NCBI GenBank assembly: GCA_022511445.1
Contig: JAFLVE010000016.1
Span: 1-64,000 of the forward strand
Origin: Clostridiales bacterium
Lineage (GTDB): Bacteria > Bacillota > Clostridia > Christensenellales > Pumilibacteraceae
Reading direction: 5' to 3'
Length of the DNA: 64,000 nucleotides
Part shown: in pieces, positions 30,201 through 37,771 of the stretch
How positions within the stretch are numbered: the first letter of the stretch is position 1
How the letters are laid out: every line of letters begins with the position of its first letter
Program-made: the position numbers and the translations under genes
The notes under the pieces: generated by a model
The model's input: only the letters and a program-made list of their open reading frames with translations
Told to the model about the DNA's origin: nothing
Databases searched by the model: none

Positions 30201-30759
30201 CCACGTACATAACGCCGTTTATCATGTAGCCGACGGCGCCGTCTACCTTCGTCCATGTAAACAATCCCGTGTCGTTGTCGAAGGTGCAATGCTCTTTGTC
30301 GTATATGATAGCTTCGCCTTCGACAAACTCAAAGGTCTTGCTTACGCTTTGGCTGTCGGAGGCCTTTGCCTTGCACTTTACCGTAAGCGAAAAGGACGTC
30401 GCGTCGACCATGGCGCTGACGTCGAATATATAGCACTCGGTTTCGCCGTCGTAATTGGGATACTTAGTCGCAACGGTATCAAGCGTCCTTAACGTAGCCG
30501 ATCCGGTGCCCCAATCCTGAATAATCTCGTAATACGTGACGCCCGATTCCGAGCAGTCGGGTACATACAGCTCCTTCCATCGCAAATCGAGGCGCACCCA
30601 TTCGGGAGCCTTCAAATCGGAAGCATCGGAAACGGGAGGATCGCCATTATCACCCCTATCCCCGTCACCGAATCCGCCGAAAAGTGAACACCCGGCGATA
30701 CAGCTCAAACTTAATACCGCCAAAACGACCAATATCAATATCAGGAATTTCTTTTTCAT
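27280..30759 (-). CDS. Large lipoprotein with FN3-like repeats (1,159 residues)
   Basis: A lipoprotein signal peptide is clear: basic start MKKKFLILIL, hydrophobic core, and lipobox IAGC with Cys at about residue 24, followed by a Gly/Asp-rich spacer. The body repeats a fibronectin-III-like pattern in which a short strand ending in W (FDNDTGLFTWTKVDGAVGY, FSRLVSWTAIPGISEYDV, DAQKLSWTEAIGATGYIV) is followed by a Y-V strand and an aromatic strand. About eight to ten such modules seem present. No catalytic motif is seen. It is probably anchored on the outer face of the membrane and binds carbohydrate or protein; that role is inference. GGAG precedes the ATG and a strong promoter is upstream. It is a single-gene transcript ending at a bidirectional terminator. 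Confidence 0.75.
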   Translation of the reverse strand: MKKKFLILILVVLAVLSLSCIAGCSLFGGFGDGDRGDNGDPPVSDASDLKAPEWVRLDLRWKELYVPDCSESGVTYYEIIQDWGTGSATLRTLDTVATKYPNYDGETECYIFDVSAMVDATSFSLTVKCKAKASDSQSVSKTFEFVEGEAIIYDKEHCTFDNDTGLFTWTKVDGAVGYMINGVMYVEEPKYTVPSTVNSITVAPLYDTNKIGVPVTVSFGSVRPDIKYDAQTERFIWSDVADSYIMEITDGDETHTFELTETSIHYVPVTDHIYVKLTTVTALRRNGVTTGELDCLPRVAAISVDKFSRLVSWTAIPGISEYDVTVDTGDGEPTYKRLSTNSITLENVSVGTVTVKIKAFDSSRPTMISFYNEFTVRVFPAVQALSPSLSYDSENEKLTLSFDTDADTVEKYTVMLTMNTYTTTDVYPDETDAARFEVDLAPYRMGNILITRDFKDGDGTYCYVSAGDLSFYTKSVIYIPAPEVHLIDDNADYTSGRAFKIGVKYPTELAGIRGTLSLSYSYSYTSRTVTMSADREITFPLANSAQKLTVNFSSFATGSNMQMFTDGFETTVSSLSVVSISADAQKLSWTEAIGATGYIVEELIGGQYTEVQRGADTEYLHGIDTHGYTHMYRVIAVGDESNPFIFDSYTDDYNVMKLGKPYVSRFTAEGKITFTAATDSTIVTVLDGTAVTLTDAVIRNALTGKTSATLLTYATRENEPNTTYIDSDTDTYTFSRIPDVDIGGLNLKVNAATGTVSWSEPENADDCTRLLYRKTSEAEEYTLYKECDDIASELDGSELPYGLYELSVRPASRRDGNTFYMYYGDVVSDTFRKDGVRSVELLADGEGFAIDGFIASGDYNVSWAISSNYEHNKSYTFAMGDSIVISQNADFQRLVMSGFQRSTYTLTFNVDYGDADAILGADKTLKASGYPVPLTIKESSVGDFSGKYSYVERQYNSQPVQIAVTLTPDDYVLKSIESYVVFYRVNSGTVSETPGNEVTVTVSGYHNIQRFYLGIKSDKFTEEDGAAVFYRSTDVSFSTGFNWYDVALQEAVSPTATNVAHDSSNKKVSFSVTMNGMSEYFNGEKFTFEYLAEDGTWITACQYTLTSNTKRFDVTFNYSAVPKATSDGQISIRMRWDERTMDGVKYEASAWSFITITLS

Positions 30760-30810
30760 CTTTTCTCCGAAATCTTGTATTAGCCTAAATTAAATTGAAT
30801 GCACGTTATT

Positions 30811-30839
30811 ATTATACAATTTTTTTACATAATTTTCAA
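30811..30839 (-). promoter_or_regulatory. Promoter of the 1,159-residue lipoprotein gene
   Basis: The minus strand has TTGAAA (30834-30839), a 17-base A-rich spacer and TATAAT (30811-30816). The start codon is about 50 bases downstream. Confidence 0.82.
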
Positions 30840-30902
30840 TAGTATTTCTGCGTTTACCGTAAATTATATGTTTATTTGCGTTTCAATGCGATTTAAATAA
30901 TA

Positions 30903-30940
30903 AAAACAAGGGCTTATCCCGTGTCGGAACAGCCCCTTTT
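30903..30940 (-). terminator. Probable terminator in the divergent intergenic region
   Basis: The minus strand reads AAGGGGCT, a loop, AAGCCCTTGTTTTTATT, a stem with one bulge. It would stop leftward read-through from the LOG-phosphatase operon before the lipoprotein promoter. The 310-base gap between the two divergent genes holds this and two promoters only. Confidence 0.5.
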
Positions 30941-31005
30941 CGTTAATGGTTTCGGTTATTCGACGAACCTAATACGGCAACGCGATTACATAATTAAAAA
31001 ATATC

Positions 31006-31034
31006 TTGTTTTATATCTTGATATATGCTATAAT
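31006..31034 (+). promoter_or_regulatory. Promoter of the CPCC protein gene
   Basis: TTGTTT (31006-31011), 17 bases, TATAAT (31029-31034). AAGGAG at 31057-31062 precedes the ATG at 31070. Confidence 0.75.
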
Positions 31035-31069
31035 AAATATAGAATAAAGCATTCCTAAGGAGATTAATT

Positions 31070-31318
31070 ATGGCGAAACATAAATGTCCTTGTTGCGGTT
31101 ACTATACGCTGATGGACGAGAGGACGGGGGTTTATGAATTTTGCAACGTTTGTTTTTGGAAGGACGACCCCGCCCAATCGCAAAACCCCGATTTGTCTCC
31201 CGGGTCGAACGGAGTTTCGTTAAACCAAGCGCGGATAAATTTTAAAAAGTTCGGCGCCATTACCGAATACTGCAAACAGTTCGTCCGCCCGCCCAAGCCG
31301 GAAGAATTAAAGCCGTAA
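31070..31318 (+). CDS. CPCC family Cys-rich protein
   Basis: The 82-residue protein begins with the family motif KHKCPCCGYYTL and has a second pair, FCNVCFWKDD, typical of the CPCC family (Cys-Pro-Cys-Cys). These are small single-domain proteins with one presumed zinc site and unknown role, often scattered next to toxin or immunity genes. Here no such neighbour is seen. It has its own promoter, a good AAGGAG site and a downstream hairpin terminator. Confidence 0.85.
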   Translation: MAKHKCPCCGYYTLMDERTGVYEFCNVCFWKDDPAQSQNPDLSPGSNGVSLNQARINFKKFGAITEYCKQFVRPPKPEELKP

Positions 31319-31373
31319 ATAAGTCCCGCACATCAAATGCTTTTTTCATAGGGATTTACGTGTGAACGAAATA

Positions 31374-31416
31374 ACCCGCTATACTTCGCTTTTAAGTATA
31401 ACGGGTTTTATTATTC
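31374..31416 (+). terminator. Terminator after the CPCC gene, also the first module of a dispersed repeat
   Basis: ACCCGCTATACTT, a loop, AAGTATAACGGGT and then TTTTATTATT. A very similar hairpin occurs at 62798-62835, so this terminator seems to be supplied by an intergenic repeat. Confidence 0.7.
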
Positions 31417-31560
31417 GGCTATTGTACGCCCCCCACGCTTCGGTATGAATGATATGGAGAGTAATTGTGTCCGCGTCTCATCATTCCGAGCTTGTCGAGA
31501 AGTATAGGCTCGCAGGCGCCGCATTTACAGTTAAACAAAATAACAGCGGTGTTTGATATT
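31374..31560 (+). repeat. Composite intergenic repeat, copy A
   Basis: The modules in order are the CCCGCT hairpin, a cttcggt...aatgat segment, and tcattccgagcttgtcgag...gcgccgca...gttaaacaaa (31480-31541). The same order recurs at 62798-63035. The 274-base gap between the CPCC gene and the next minus-strand gene contains nothing else that I can identify. Confidence 0.7.
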
Positions 31561-31592
31561 CCTTTATCGCAAGCCCCGCAAGGAGAGCTTTT

Positions 31593-32531
31593 TTATTTGT
31601 TATCGAGATTCTTTTTCATAAGCACGGCAAGCTTTAAGTATTTTTTGACTATCGCGGAGTCGGTAAGCTTTGCGAATTCTCTTAAGTCCGCCACAAGATC
31701 TCTGAGCATTCCCTCGTCCTGCGATTTTATCACCCATTCGGTGCGGGAGGCGGCGTTCCAGTTCATAAGCGATACGCTGTCGGGATAGCACTTTAACAAT
31801 TCGCTCGAATACTCGGCGACAAACTCGGCGTCGCCGGCGTTCATGCGCTTTTCGAACACGTCGAAGATATGCTCTCTTCTGTACGCGATAAACGGCGCAT
31901 ACCACTTAAGCAGCTTGCCCGCGCCAAGTTCCGCCTCGTCCGCAATCAGCATGGAGCCGGTAACGTTCATTGCCTCGGCGTAAACTCCGTCGTTATGCAG
32001 AAGCTCGAAAAGCTTTTCGTCGAACTCCTCGTCGACGGGCTCGTTGGTCGCGTCGAGATAGAAATAATAGGTGTACCACAACGGTCGAAGCGGCTTAAAC
32101 ATATTACAGCAAAGATACGCCGCCGCGTACAGCGACACCGACGGAATGGGCTCCCTGTCGTCGGGCGGGATTACGCCTTGCTCCAAAAGCCTTGTAAACA
32201 GCTTGGAGCCGTAGTCGTACTTAATAAAATCCTTGCCGCGGCGGGAATACTTTCTGCCGCCGCCCTCTATCGCCACGGCGGATCCGGGCGAAAAATCGAA
32301 CTTACTCGGGTCGAGCTTGTAGTCGGGATGACGCTCGGGCTCGATTAAAAAACAGCAACCGTATTCGAAAAGCGCAGAGTGCGGAGCGGCGACGTACTCG
32401 GGATACACCGCGCACGCAAAGCAGTACATGTTATACAGTAGCGCGCGCTTACGGTCGTAAGAAAGCTCGCTGTCCCCTATCGCCTCGAAGGTCGGCTCGA
32501 ATAATTCTTTTACAGTCTGTTTGATTTCCAT
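31593..32531 (-). CDS. Conserved-looking hypothetical protein (312 residues)
   Basis: I do not recognise a family. The protein is soluble, with no signal peptide or membrane helix, rich in aromatic residues (RPLWYTYYFYLDATN, LKWYAPFIAYRREHIF) and mostly helical by composition. It has no obvious nucleotide- or metal-binding motif. It is the last gene of a three-gene run, seven bases after the LMW phosphatase, so a regulatory or stress-related link is possible but unproven. Confidence 0.6.
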   Translation of the reverse strand: MEIKQTVKELFEPTFEAIGDSELSYDRKRALLYNMYCFACAVYPEYVAAPHSALFEYGCCFLIEPERHPDYKLDPSKFDFSPGSAVAIEGGGRKYSRRGKDFIKYDYGSKLFTRLLEQGVIPPDDREPIPSVSLYAAAYLCCNMFKPLRPLWYTYYFYLDATNEPVDEEFDEKLFELLHNDGVYAEAMNVTGSMLIADEAELGAGKLLKWYAPFIAYRREHIFDVFEKRMNAGDAEFVAEYSSELLKCYPDSVSLMNWNAASRTEWVIKSQDEGMLRDLVADLREFAKLTDSAIVKKYLKLAVLMKKNLDNK

Positions 32532-32538
32532 TTTTCAC

Positions 32539-32997
32539 CTAATCTTGCCCTTGCTCGCTTATTAAAAATTTGAGTAGTGCCTCGCACCCGTCGTAAATAT
32601 CCTCGTACGCTTTAGTAAAGTCGCGGGTGTACCAGGGGTCGGCAACGTCGCGGGGCTTGTCCGTAAAGTCGCAAAGCCGTTTCAGCTTGTGGGCGAGCGC
32701 GCCGCCCGCAAGCCTATGCAGCGCGCGCATATTCCAGCTATCCATACCTATTATGTAATCCGCCTCGAAAATATCGTCGAAGGTTATTGTCTGCGCCCTG
32801 TGCTCGCCCGTTATTCCGTGCTTAAGTAGCTCCGCCTTGGCGAGCGGATAAATGCCGTTACCCACCTCGTCGTCGCCCGTCGCGCGGCTTGTAACCTCAA
32901 ACTCGAGCCCCGCTTTTTTCGCCAAATCCTTAAAAATAAGCTCCGCCATCGGCGAACGGCAAATATTACCGAGGCAGACGAAAATTATCTTTTTCAT
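32539..32997 (-). CDS. Low-molecular-weight protein-tyrosine phosphatase
   Basis: The 152-residue protein has the P-loop CLGNICRSP at the N-terminus (nucleophile Cys at about residue 8, Arg at 14) and the general-acid loop DVADPWYTRDF near residue 116, both diagnostic of LMW-PTPs. It removes phosphate from tyrosine (or arginine, as in YwlE) in proteins. Its ATG overlaps the LOG-family stop codon by four bases, so the two are translationally coupled. Confidence 0.92.
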   Translation of the reverse strand: MKKIIFVCLGNICRSPMAELIFKDLAKKAGLEFEVTSRATGDDEVGNGIYPLAKAELLKHGITGEHRAQTITFDDIFEADYIIGMDSWNMRALHRLAGGALAHKLKRLCDFTDKPRDVADPWYTRDFTKAYEDIYDGCEALLKFLISEQGQD

Positions 32998-33554
32998 CGT
33001 GCTTCCTTTACCGCGTATTTTTGTATAAGCTCGACCGTGCTTTCGACTGTGCGCGTTACGTCGTACAGCGCGTTAATCTCGAAGGAAATAAATTTCCGCT
33101 CGTACGAAAGCTGCATAAACTTTTCGAGGTCGACGTAATATTCGTTTATATCGAATATGATAACCGGCTTATTGTGTCTGCCGAGCTGTTTTAGGGTTAT
33201 AACCTCGAAAAACTCCTCGAAGGTGCCCACGCCGCCCGGCGCTATGATAAACGCGTCGGCAAGATCCTCCATAGTCCTTTTCCGCTCCGCCATGGTCGGA
33301 GTGTAGATTATCTCGTCGCACTTGGGGTAAATGGGCTCTATCCCCTCGTCTCGGAAAAAGTCGGGAATAACGCCGGTAATACGCCCGCCGCCGCGAGTAA
33401 AACCGCGCGCGGTCGAGCCCATAACGCCGCTTGCGCCCGCGCCGAAAACAAGCTCGTGCTTTAGTTTAGCCAGCTCGTAGCCGAGTTTTTCCGTTTCCGT
33501 TTTGTAAACGTCGTCGATATGTTCGCTTGCCGCGCCGAAAATACAAACCTTCAA
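32994..33554 (-). CDS. LOG-family protein (cytokinin riboside monophosphate phosphoribohydrolase-like)
   Basis: The 186-residue Rossmann-fold protein carries the family motif PGGVGTFEEFFE near residue 107 and a Gly-rich segment GFTRGGGRITG. LOG proteins release the base from nucleoside 5'-monophosphates (AMP or cytokinin nucleotides). The start is TTG at 33554, with GAGGG five to six bases upstream; KVCIFGAASEH follows directly, as expected for the first strand. It heads the LOG-phosphatase-hypothetical operon. Confidence 0.85.
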   Translation of the reverse strand: MKVCIFGAASEHIDDVYKTETEKLGYELAKLKHELVFGAGASGVMGSTARGFTRGGGRITGVIPDFFRDEGIEPIYPKCDEIIYTPTMAERKRTMEDLADAFIIAPGGVGTFEEFFEVITLKQLGRHNKPVIIFDINEYYVDLEKFMQLSYERKFISFEINALYDVTRTVESTVELIQKYAVKEAR

Positions 33555-33584
33555 AATACACCCTCGAATAAAATCGCTGTAATT

Positions 33585-33613
33585 AGTATATGCAATTTAT
33601 TAAGTTATGTCAA
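33585..33613 (-). promoter_or_regulatory. Promoter of the LOG-phosphatase operon
   Basis: The minus strand has TTGACA (33608-33613), 17 bases, TATACT (33585-33590), about 30 bases before the TTG start. Confidence 0.82.
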
Positions 33614-33664
33614 CGCGCTTTTAATTACAATCCCGATACTTACGTTAATCTTTAATCCTGCGCG

Positions 33665-34420
33665 TCAAAGCTCGCTCGCAAACCTGACCGCCGCGCCGAC
33701 GCCGACGCTGTCGAGCGGCTCGAGCGAGATATCGAGTATGTAATTGGGCTCCCATTCCTCGCCCGCGAGGCTGTCCGCCGTGATGAAAAATGTGTAGAAA
33801 TTCTTTTTTCTGTAAGAACACATCGCCTGTAACGCCGCGCACTCCATATCGACCGAAATGCACCCGAGCGCTTTCATCTCGGAAATTCTCGTGCGCGTTT
33901 CCCTGTACATTGCGTCGGTGCACCAGTCGGGACCCGAAACGGTTTTAAGCCCGTAACGGCTTAACGCCGCCGCAAGCTTGCTTGCCCCCTTCAGCTCGAT
34001 AAAATCGGATTGATCGGCGTAGTGTCCGCTCGTGCCCTCGTCTCGGTACGCCTTTGTGGGAACGACAAACGTGCGCTCGGGAACGGCGGATAGCGCGCCG
34101 CAAATCCCAAACGCCACCACGCTCTCTATTCCGCAGCAAAGCGCTTCCTCCGTCGCCATTACCGCGGCGGGCGCGCCGACCGGACTTTGATAGGCGATAA
34201 GCCTTTTGCCTTCGTACTCGATTCCGTAAATGTCGTTATCTATGCCGCCCGTTACCGCAGCCAGCTTTTTCCCGCCGTAGCGCGACAGAATCTCGCGGAA
34301 CAGGTGGTTACTAAAGCTCGTGACCGCCGCCTTTGCGCCGTACTGCTTGACAATATCCGCAACCTTACCCACCGCATTTACCGGCTCTATTATTCCTTCC
34401 TCGTCGATAAACCTTATCAT
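33665..34420 (-). CDS. Nucleoside phosphorylase (uridine phosphorylase-like)
   Basis: The 251-residue protein is of the NP-I phosphorylase superfamily. Visible are the Gly-rich phosphate site VAFGICGALS, VPTKAYRDEGTSGHY, and the ribose-binding segment CISVDMECAAL near residue 190. These enzymes split nucleosides with phosphate in salvage. The sequence is closer to uridine phosphorylase than to purine nucleoside phosphorylase, but base specificity is not certain. It has its own promoter. Confidence 0.82.
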   Translation of the reverse strand: MIRFIDEEGIIEPVNAVGKVADIVKQYGAKAAVTSFSNHLFREILSRYGGKKLAAVTGGIDNDIYGIEYEGKRLIAYQSPVGAPAAVMATEEALCCGIESVVAFGICGALSAVPERTFVVPTKAYRDEGTSGHYADQSDFIELKGASKLAAALSRYGLKTVSGPDWCTDAMYRETRTRISEMKALGCISVDMECAALQAMCSYRKKNFYTFFITADSLAGEEWEPNYILDISLEPLDSVGVGAAVRFASEL

Positions 34421-34442
34421 AATTCACCTCTTTTACGCCGCT

Positions 34443-34471
34443 ATTATACCACAACTCGGGGAAGTTTGCAA
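34443..34471 (-). promoter_or_regulatory. Promoter of the nucleoside phosphorylase gene
   Basis: The minus strand has TTGCAA (34466-34471), 17 bases, TATAAT (34443-34448). AGAGGTG precedes the ATG. Confidence 0.75.
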
Positions 34472-34497
34472 CCGTATGATATTCCGCTTTTCCGCAA

Positions 34498-34524
34498 GCA
34501 AAAAGGCGGGTCGCCCCGTCCTTT
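34498..34524 (-). terminator. Terminator of the feo operon
   Basis: The minus strand reads AAGGACGGG, loop, CCCGCCTTTTT, a GC-rich stem with one bulge followed by T residues, about 15 bases past the last stop of the operon. Confidence 0.7.
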
Positions 34525-34537
34525 TAATTTTGCGTTA

Positions 34538-34714
34538 TTACCTATTTTCTTTTTCCTCGGCGGCGCAGTGCGGACAGCCGGAGCATTTAGAGCAGTCGCA
34601 GCAATCGCAGCCCGCGCCCCCCTTTTTCTTTACCTTGCGGTAAATAATGATTCCCACGGCGGCGAGGACAAGCACGGGCACGACGACGGCTATTATTATA
34701 TCGAGAGTACCCAT
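34538..34714 (-). CDS. FeoB-associated Cys-rich membrane protein (58 residues)
   Basis: This gene is too short for the ORF track. It encodes one N-terminal helix (IIIAVVVPVLVLAAVGIII), a Lys-rich stop-transfer (YRKVKKKGG) and the cluster CDCCDCSKCSGCPHC. That is the pattern of FeoB-associated Cys-rich membrane proteins (FeoC-like) placed after feoB in Firmicutes. The ATG lies three bases after the feoB stop. It may bind iron or an Fe-S cluster and act on FeoB; that is inferred. Confidence 0.9.
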   Translation of the reverse strand: MGTLDIIIAVVVPVLVLAAVGIIIYRKVKKKGGAGCDCCDCSKCSGCPHCAAEEKENR

Positions 34715-34717
34715 TTT

Positions 34718-37066
34718 TTACTCGCTCCCCTTTTTGTTTTTGCGTTTGAATATGCCGAGTATGTCGAACTTGCCCTTGTTTCTAAGTACGATAAACACGG
34801 TTAAAACCGCGATAGCGCCAACCCATACGGCAAGCGGCCATACGAACGCGCCGATTGTGTATACCATGGACGCGACGACAAAGCTTGCCGAAATCCAGAA
34901 GAGAAGAGTAAACTTAAACTTGCCCTTAGGCAGCTCGGCTTTTGCCGTGGCGCACGCCGCAAAGCACGGAACGGTAGTCATGTTAAACGCGATAAAGGCA
35001 ATCAGTGCGGCGGTAAACTCCTGCGCGCTTATTCCCGTTTCGGCGGTTATGTGCGTAATAAGCGCGGCGACCTCTTCTATGCCCGCCTCGGTACCCTCGC
35101 CCGCATACGCGGCGATACAGATTGCAAGCGTAGTAAACGTCGCAACGACGTTTTCTTTGGCGATAAGGCCGGTGAGCGCCGCGACGGCAAACACCCAGCC
35201 GAATGTGCCGAGCTGAACGCCGAAGCCGAGCGGAGTGAATATCGGCTGCAACAGCATACCTATGGATGCGAGCACCGAATCCTGCATCTCCTCGTTGGGG
35301 AGGTACCGCCAATTCCACGACACGTGCGAGAATATCCAAATAATAACCGTCGAGATAAAGATTATCGTAAACGCCTTTTTAACAAAGTGCTTTGTTTTAT
35401 CCCAAAGGTGAATCATCAGGTTTTTAAAAAGCGGCATGTGGTATGCGGGAAGCTCCATTATAAACGGCGGCGTTTCGCCTTTGAGCGAGGTGTTGCGCAT
35501 TAACAGTATGCTTACAATCGCCGCAACGATGCCGAGCACGTACATGGAATACGTTATAAGGTCGGCGTTGCCTATTCCGAACGCCGTTACGATTCCGCCG
35601 GCAACCGCGGTCAGTATGGGAAGCTTGGCTCCGCACGAAAAGAACGGTATCACCCGTATTGTCGCCGTTCGTTCCTTTTCGTCGGCGAGCGTGCGCGTAT
35701 TAATAGCCGCGGGCACCGAGCAGCCGAAGCCCATTATCATGGGCATAAACGCCCTGCCCGACACGCCGAAGCGTCTGAAAATCCTGTCGAGTACAAACGC
35801 GATACGCGCCATGTAACCGGTGTCTTCGAGTATTGAAAAGAAAAGAAAGAGCACAAGTATTTGCGGCAGAAAGCCGAGCACCGCGAATATTCCGCCGAGT
35901 ATACCGTCGCCCACAAGCCCCGTCGCCCATTCCGCCGCGCCGCCGTTTTCCATTAACGTAATAACGCCGTCGGAGATATGGTCGAGGAAAAGATTAAGAA
36001 AATTAGTAAGTATCACACCCGGCGAAAACACAGCGCCGTCGTAAAAAATGCTAAGCACCTCAACGCCGAAGTTGTTATATCCGTCGCTCGTCGCTAAACC
36101 CAATTCCTCGAGCGTAGGCATCCACGCCTGACCTTCGGTAAACCCGTTCAAAAACAAAAGGTTTTCGGAAAAAGTGAGGTGAAATATCCCGAACAGAATG
36201 ATAAGGAACATGGGTATTGCCCACACCTTGTGGGTAAGCACTCTGTCTATCCTGTCCGACTTGGTAAGCTCGCCTGCACTTTTTCCTCGCGTTTTTGCGG
36301 GGGCAAGCGTGCCTGAAATATACCTGTACCGCTCGTCCGCAATATCCGCCTCGAAGTCGACGGAGGACGTTGCAGCCGCCTCGTCGTCCGTGCCGTCTCC
36401 TATTCCCACAATTTCCGCAAGCGCCTTTTTTGCGCCTTTATGTTCGAGCTCGATTTCGTCGTTTTCGAGAAGCTTAATCGCATGGAACAGCGGCGACGAC
36501 ACACCCTCCGCCTCGAAAAACTCGATCAGCTTTTTTATCTCCTCGGCGTGCGATGTCAGCTTGGTCTCGCCACGCCTCTCACCGCTCATGCCTACGGCGC
36601 GTCGCATAAGCTCGTCTACGCCGGTGCCGCGGAGCGCGGAAATTTTTACGACGGGAACGCCGAGCGCCTTTTCGAGCGCGACAGAGTCCAGCTTGTCACC
36701 CGACTTTTCCACCTCGTCTATCATGTTAAGCGCGACGATAACGGGAACGTCCATTTCGAGAAGCTGCAACGTAAGATACAAATTGCGTTCGAGATTGGTA
36801 GCGTCCACAATGTTAATTATGCCGAACGGCTTTTCGTCGAGTATGTAGTTTCGCGAAATGACTTCCTCCGGAGTGTACGGGGAAAGCGAATATATACCCG
36901 GAAGGTCGACTATATCGACGGGCTCCGCACCCTTTTTGTACGTGCCTTCGCGCTTATCGACGGTAACGCCCGGCCAATTGCCTACGTGCGCCGTCGCACC
37001 GGTAAGCGCGTTAAAAAGGGTGGTTTTTCCGCAGTTGGGATTGCCTGCAAGTGCAAAAATCTTCAT
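34718..37066 (-). CDS. feoB: Ferrous iron transport protein B
   Basis: The 782-residue transporter has an N-terminal G domain with GNPNCGKTTLFNALTG (G1), DLPGIYSLSPYTPEE (G3) and NMIDE (G4). A helical regulatory region follows to about residue 230, then a membrane domain of about eleven helices with the gate motifs FGCSVPA and FSCGAKLPI. It imports Fe2+ across the membrane with GTP-dependent control. Its start directly follows the feoA stop. The insert around residues 228-270 is acidic and low in complexity (GDGTDDEAAATSS). Confidence 0.96.
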   Translation of the reverse strand: MKIFALAGNPNCGKTTLFNALTGATAHVGNWPGVTVDKREGTYKKGAEPVDIVDLPGIYSLSPYTPEEVISRNYILDEKPFGIINIVDATNLERNLYLTLQLLEMDVPVIVALNMIDEVEKSGDKLDSVALEKALGVPVVKISALRGTGVDELMRRAVGMSGERRGETKLTSHAEEIKKLIEFFEAEGVSSPLFHAIKLLENDEIELEHKGAKKALAEIVGIGDGTDDEAAATSSVDFEADIADERYRYISGTLAPAKTRGKSAGELTKSDRIDRVLTHKVWAIPMFLIILFGIFHLTFSENLLFLNGFTEGQAWMPTLEELGLATSDGYNNFGVEVLSIFYDGAVFSPGVILTNFLNLFLDHISDGVITLMENGGAAEWATGLVGDGILGGIFAVLGFLPQILVLFLFFSILEDTGYMARIAFVLDRIFRRFGVSGRAFMPMIMGFGCSVPAAINTRTLADEKERTATIRVIPFFSCGAKLPILTAVAGGIVTAFGIGNADLITYSMYVLGIVAAIVSILLMRNTSLKGETPPFIMELPAYHMPLFKNLMIHLWDKTKHFVKKAFTIIFISTVIIWIFSHVSWNWRYLPNEEMQDSVLASIGMLLQPIFTPLGFGVQLGTFGWVFAVAALTGLIAKENVVATFTTLAICIAAYAGEGTEAGIEEVAALITHITAETGISAQEFTAALIAFIAFNMTTVPCFAACATAKAELPKGKFKFTLLFWISASFVVASMVYTIGAFVWPLAVWVGAIAVLTVFIVLRNKGKFDILGIFKRKNKKGSE

Positions 37067-37294
37067 TTATACCTCCACTTCCACGCACGCAGCCTCGGTA
37101 AGCCTAAGCGTAAGCTCGTAGCCGCGCAGTGTAATTTCTATCGGGTCGCCGAGCGGCGCCCGCTTTTTCATGGTAAACGGCGCGCCCGGAGTTATTCCCA
37201 TGTCAAAAAGCCTGCGGCGCATCCGCCCCTCGCCCGACACTTTTTTAACCGTGCCGCTCTCGCCTATTTGCGTTTCAGATAACAATTTTTCCAT
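37067..37294 (-). CDS. feoA: FeoA-domain protein, downstream copy
   Basis: The 75-residue SH3-like protein has the FeoA pattern GESGTVKKVSGEG, RRRLFDMGITPGAPFTM and GDPIEITLRGYELTLR. FeoA is thought to bind FeoB at the cytoplasmic face. The stop directly abuts the feoB start. It is the second of two FeoA genes. Confidence 0.92.
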   Translation of the reverse strand: MEKLLSETQIGESGTVKKVSGEGRMRRRLFDMGITPGAPFTMKKRAPLGDPIEITLRGYELTLRLTEAACVEVEV

Positions 37295-37329
37295 TTTTAC
37301 CTCATTTCGAGTTTTTTGAAGTTTTATAC

Positions 37330-37349
37330 CGGTTAGCAGCGGCTAACCG
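37330..37349. promoter_or_regulatory. Palindromic operator between the two feoA genes
   Basis: CGGTTAGC, a four-base centre and GCTAACCG form a perfect inverted repeat. Its arms share GTTAGC with the two operators before the first feoA gene and resemble DtxR/IdeR-type boxes (GGTTAG...CTAACC). No T-run follows, so it is not a terminator. Confidence 0.65.
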
Positions 37350-37398
37350 TCTGCCGAAAAAAAAGATCGACCTAACTTACCCGTAAAAGCGTCGGGAT

Positions 37399-37629
37399 TC
37401 ATGCGGTGACCGTCTTTCTTTTTACAACAATGGATCTGGCAACGGACGAATCGAGAGCAAGCCTCGAATCGTTTACGCGCACTATCATATTTCCGTTAGT
37501 ATCGGACAATAGCATTATATCCGCGCCCGACACAATTCCGAGATCTTCAAGATGCCGGCAAAGCTTACCGTCCGCGCATACTTTTACTATTTGCATTGTC
37601 TCGCCGTGCGGCGCTAAAACAAGCGGCAT
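37399..37629 (-). CDS. feoA: FeoA-domain protein, first gene of the feo operon
   Basis: I chose ATG 37629 (MPLVLAPHGE), six bases after GGAG, rather than the track start at 37668, which has no site and overlaps an operator. The 76-residue product shows HGETMQIVKVCADGKLCRHL, DLGIVSGADIML and a final beta strand, the FeoA fold. Clostridial feo operons often carry two FeoA genes. It is 104 bases before the second feoA. Confidence 0.88.
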   Translation of the reverse strand: MPLVLAPHGETMQIVKVCADGKLCRHLEDLGIVSGADIMLLSDTNGNMIVRVNDSRLALDSSVARSIVVKRKTVTA

Positions 37630-37653
37630 AACACGCTCCGAAAAAAATTTATA

Positions 37654-37689
37654 GTTAGCTGTATGCAACTTTGGTTAGCAATGTGCAAC
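37654..37689 (-). promoter_or_regulatory. Two tandem operators at the start point of the feo operon
   Basis: GTTAGCTGTATGCAAC (37654-37669) and GTTAGCAATGTGCAAC (37674-37689) are imperfect palindromes spaced 20 bp apart. They lie just downstream of the promoter, covering the start point and the early leader, where a repressor would block transcription. I infer an iron-sensing DtxR-family or similar repressor. Confidence 0.65.
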
Positions 37690-37698
37690 TACATTATC

Positions 37699-37727
37699 AT
37701 TATGCACTTTATTAAAAATTATGTCAA
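37699..37727 (-). promoter_or_regulatory. Promoter of the feo operon
   Basis: The minus strand has TTGACA (37722-37727), 17 bases, CATAAT (37699-37704). Confidence 0.8.
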
Positions 37728-37771
37728 GCGTTTTTTGGGGGAAATAAAAATATTTTTCTGCGGATTTTCGT

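Noticed and set aside
36198-36848. Ser-rich plus-strand ORF over feoB
   Set aside because: Shadow of the feoB G domain, with Ser-rich composition typical of the complement.
37330-37349. Terminator between the two feoA genes
   Set aside because: The stem is perfect but no T run follows on the minus strand; the sequence matches the upstream operators instead.
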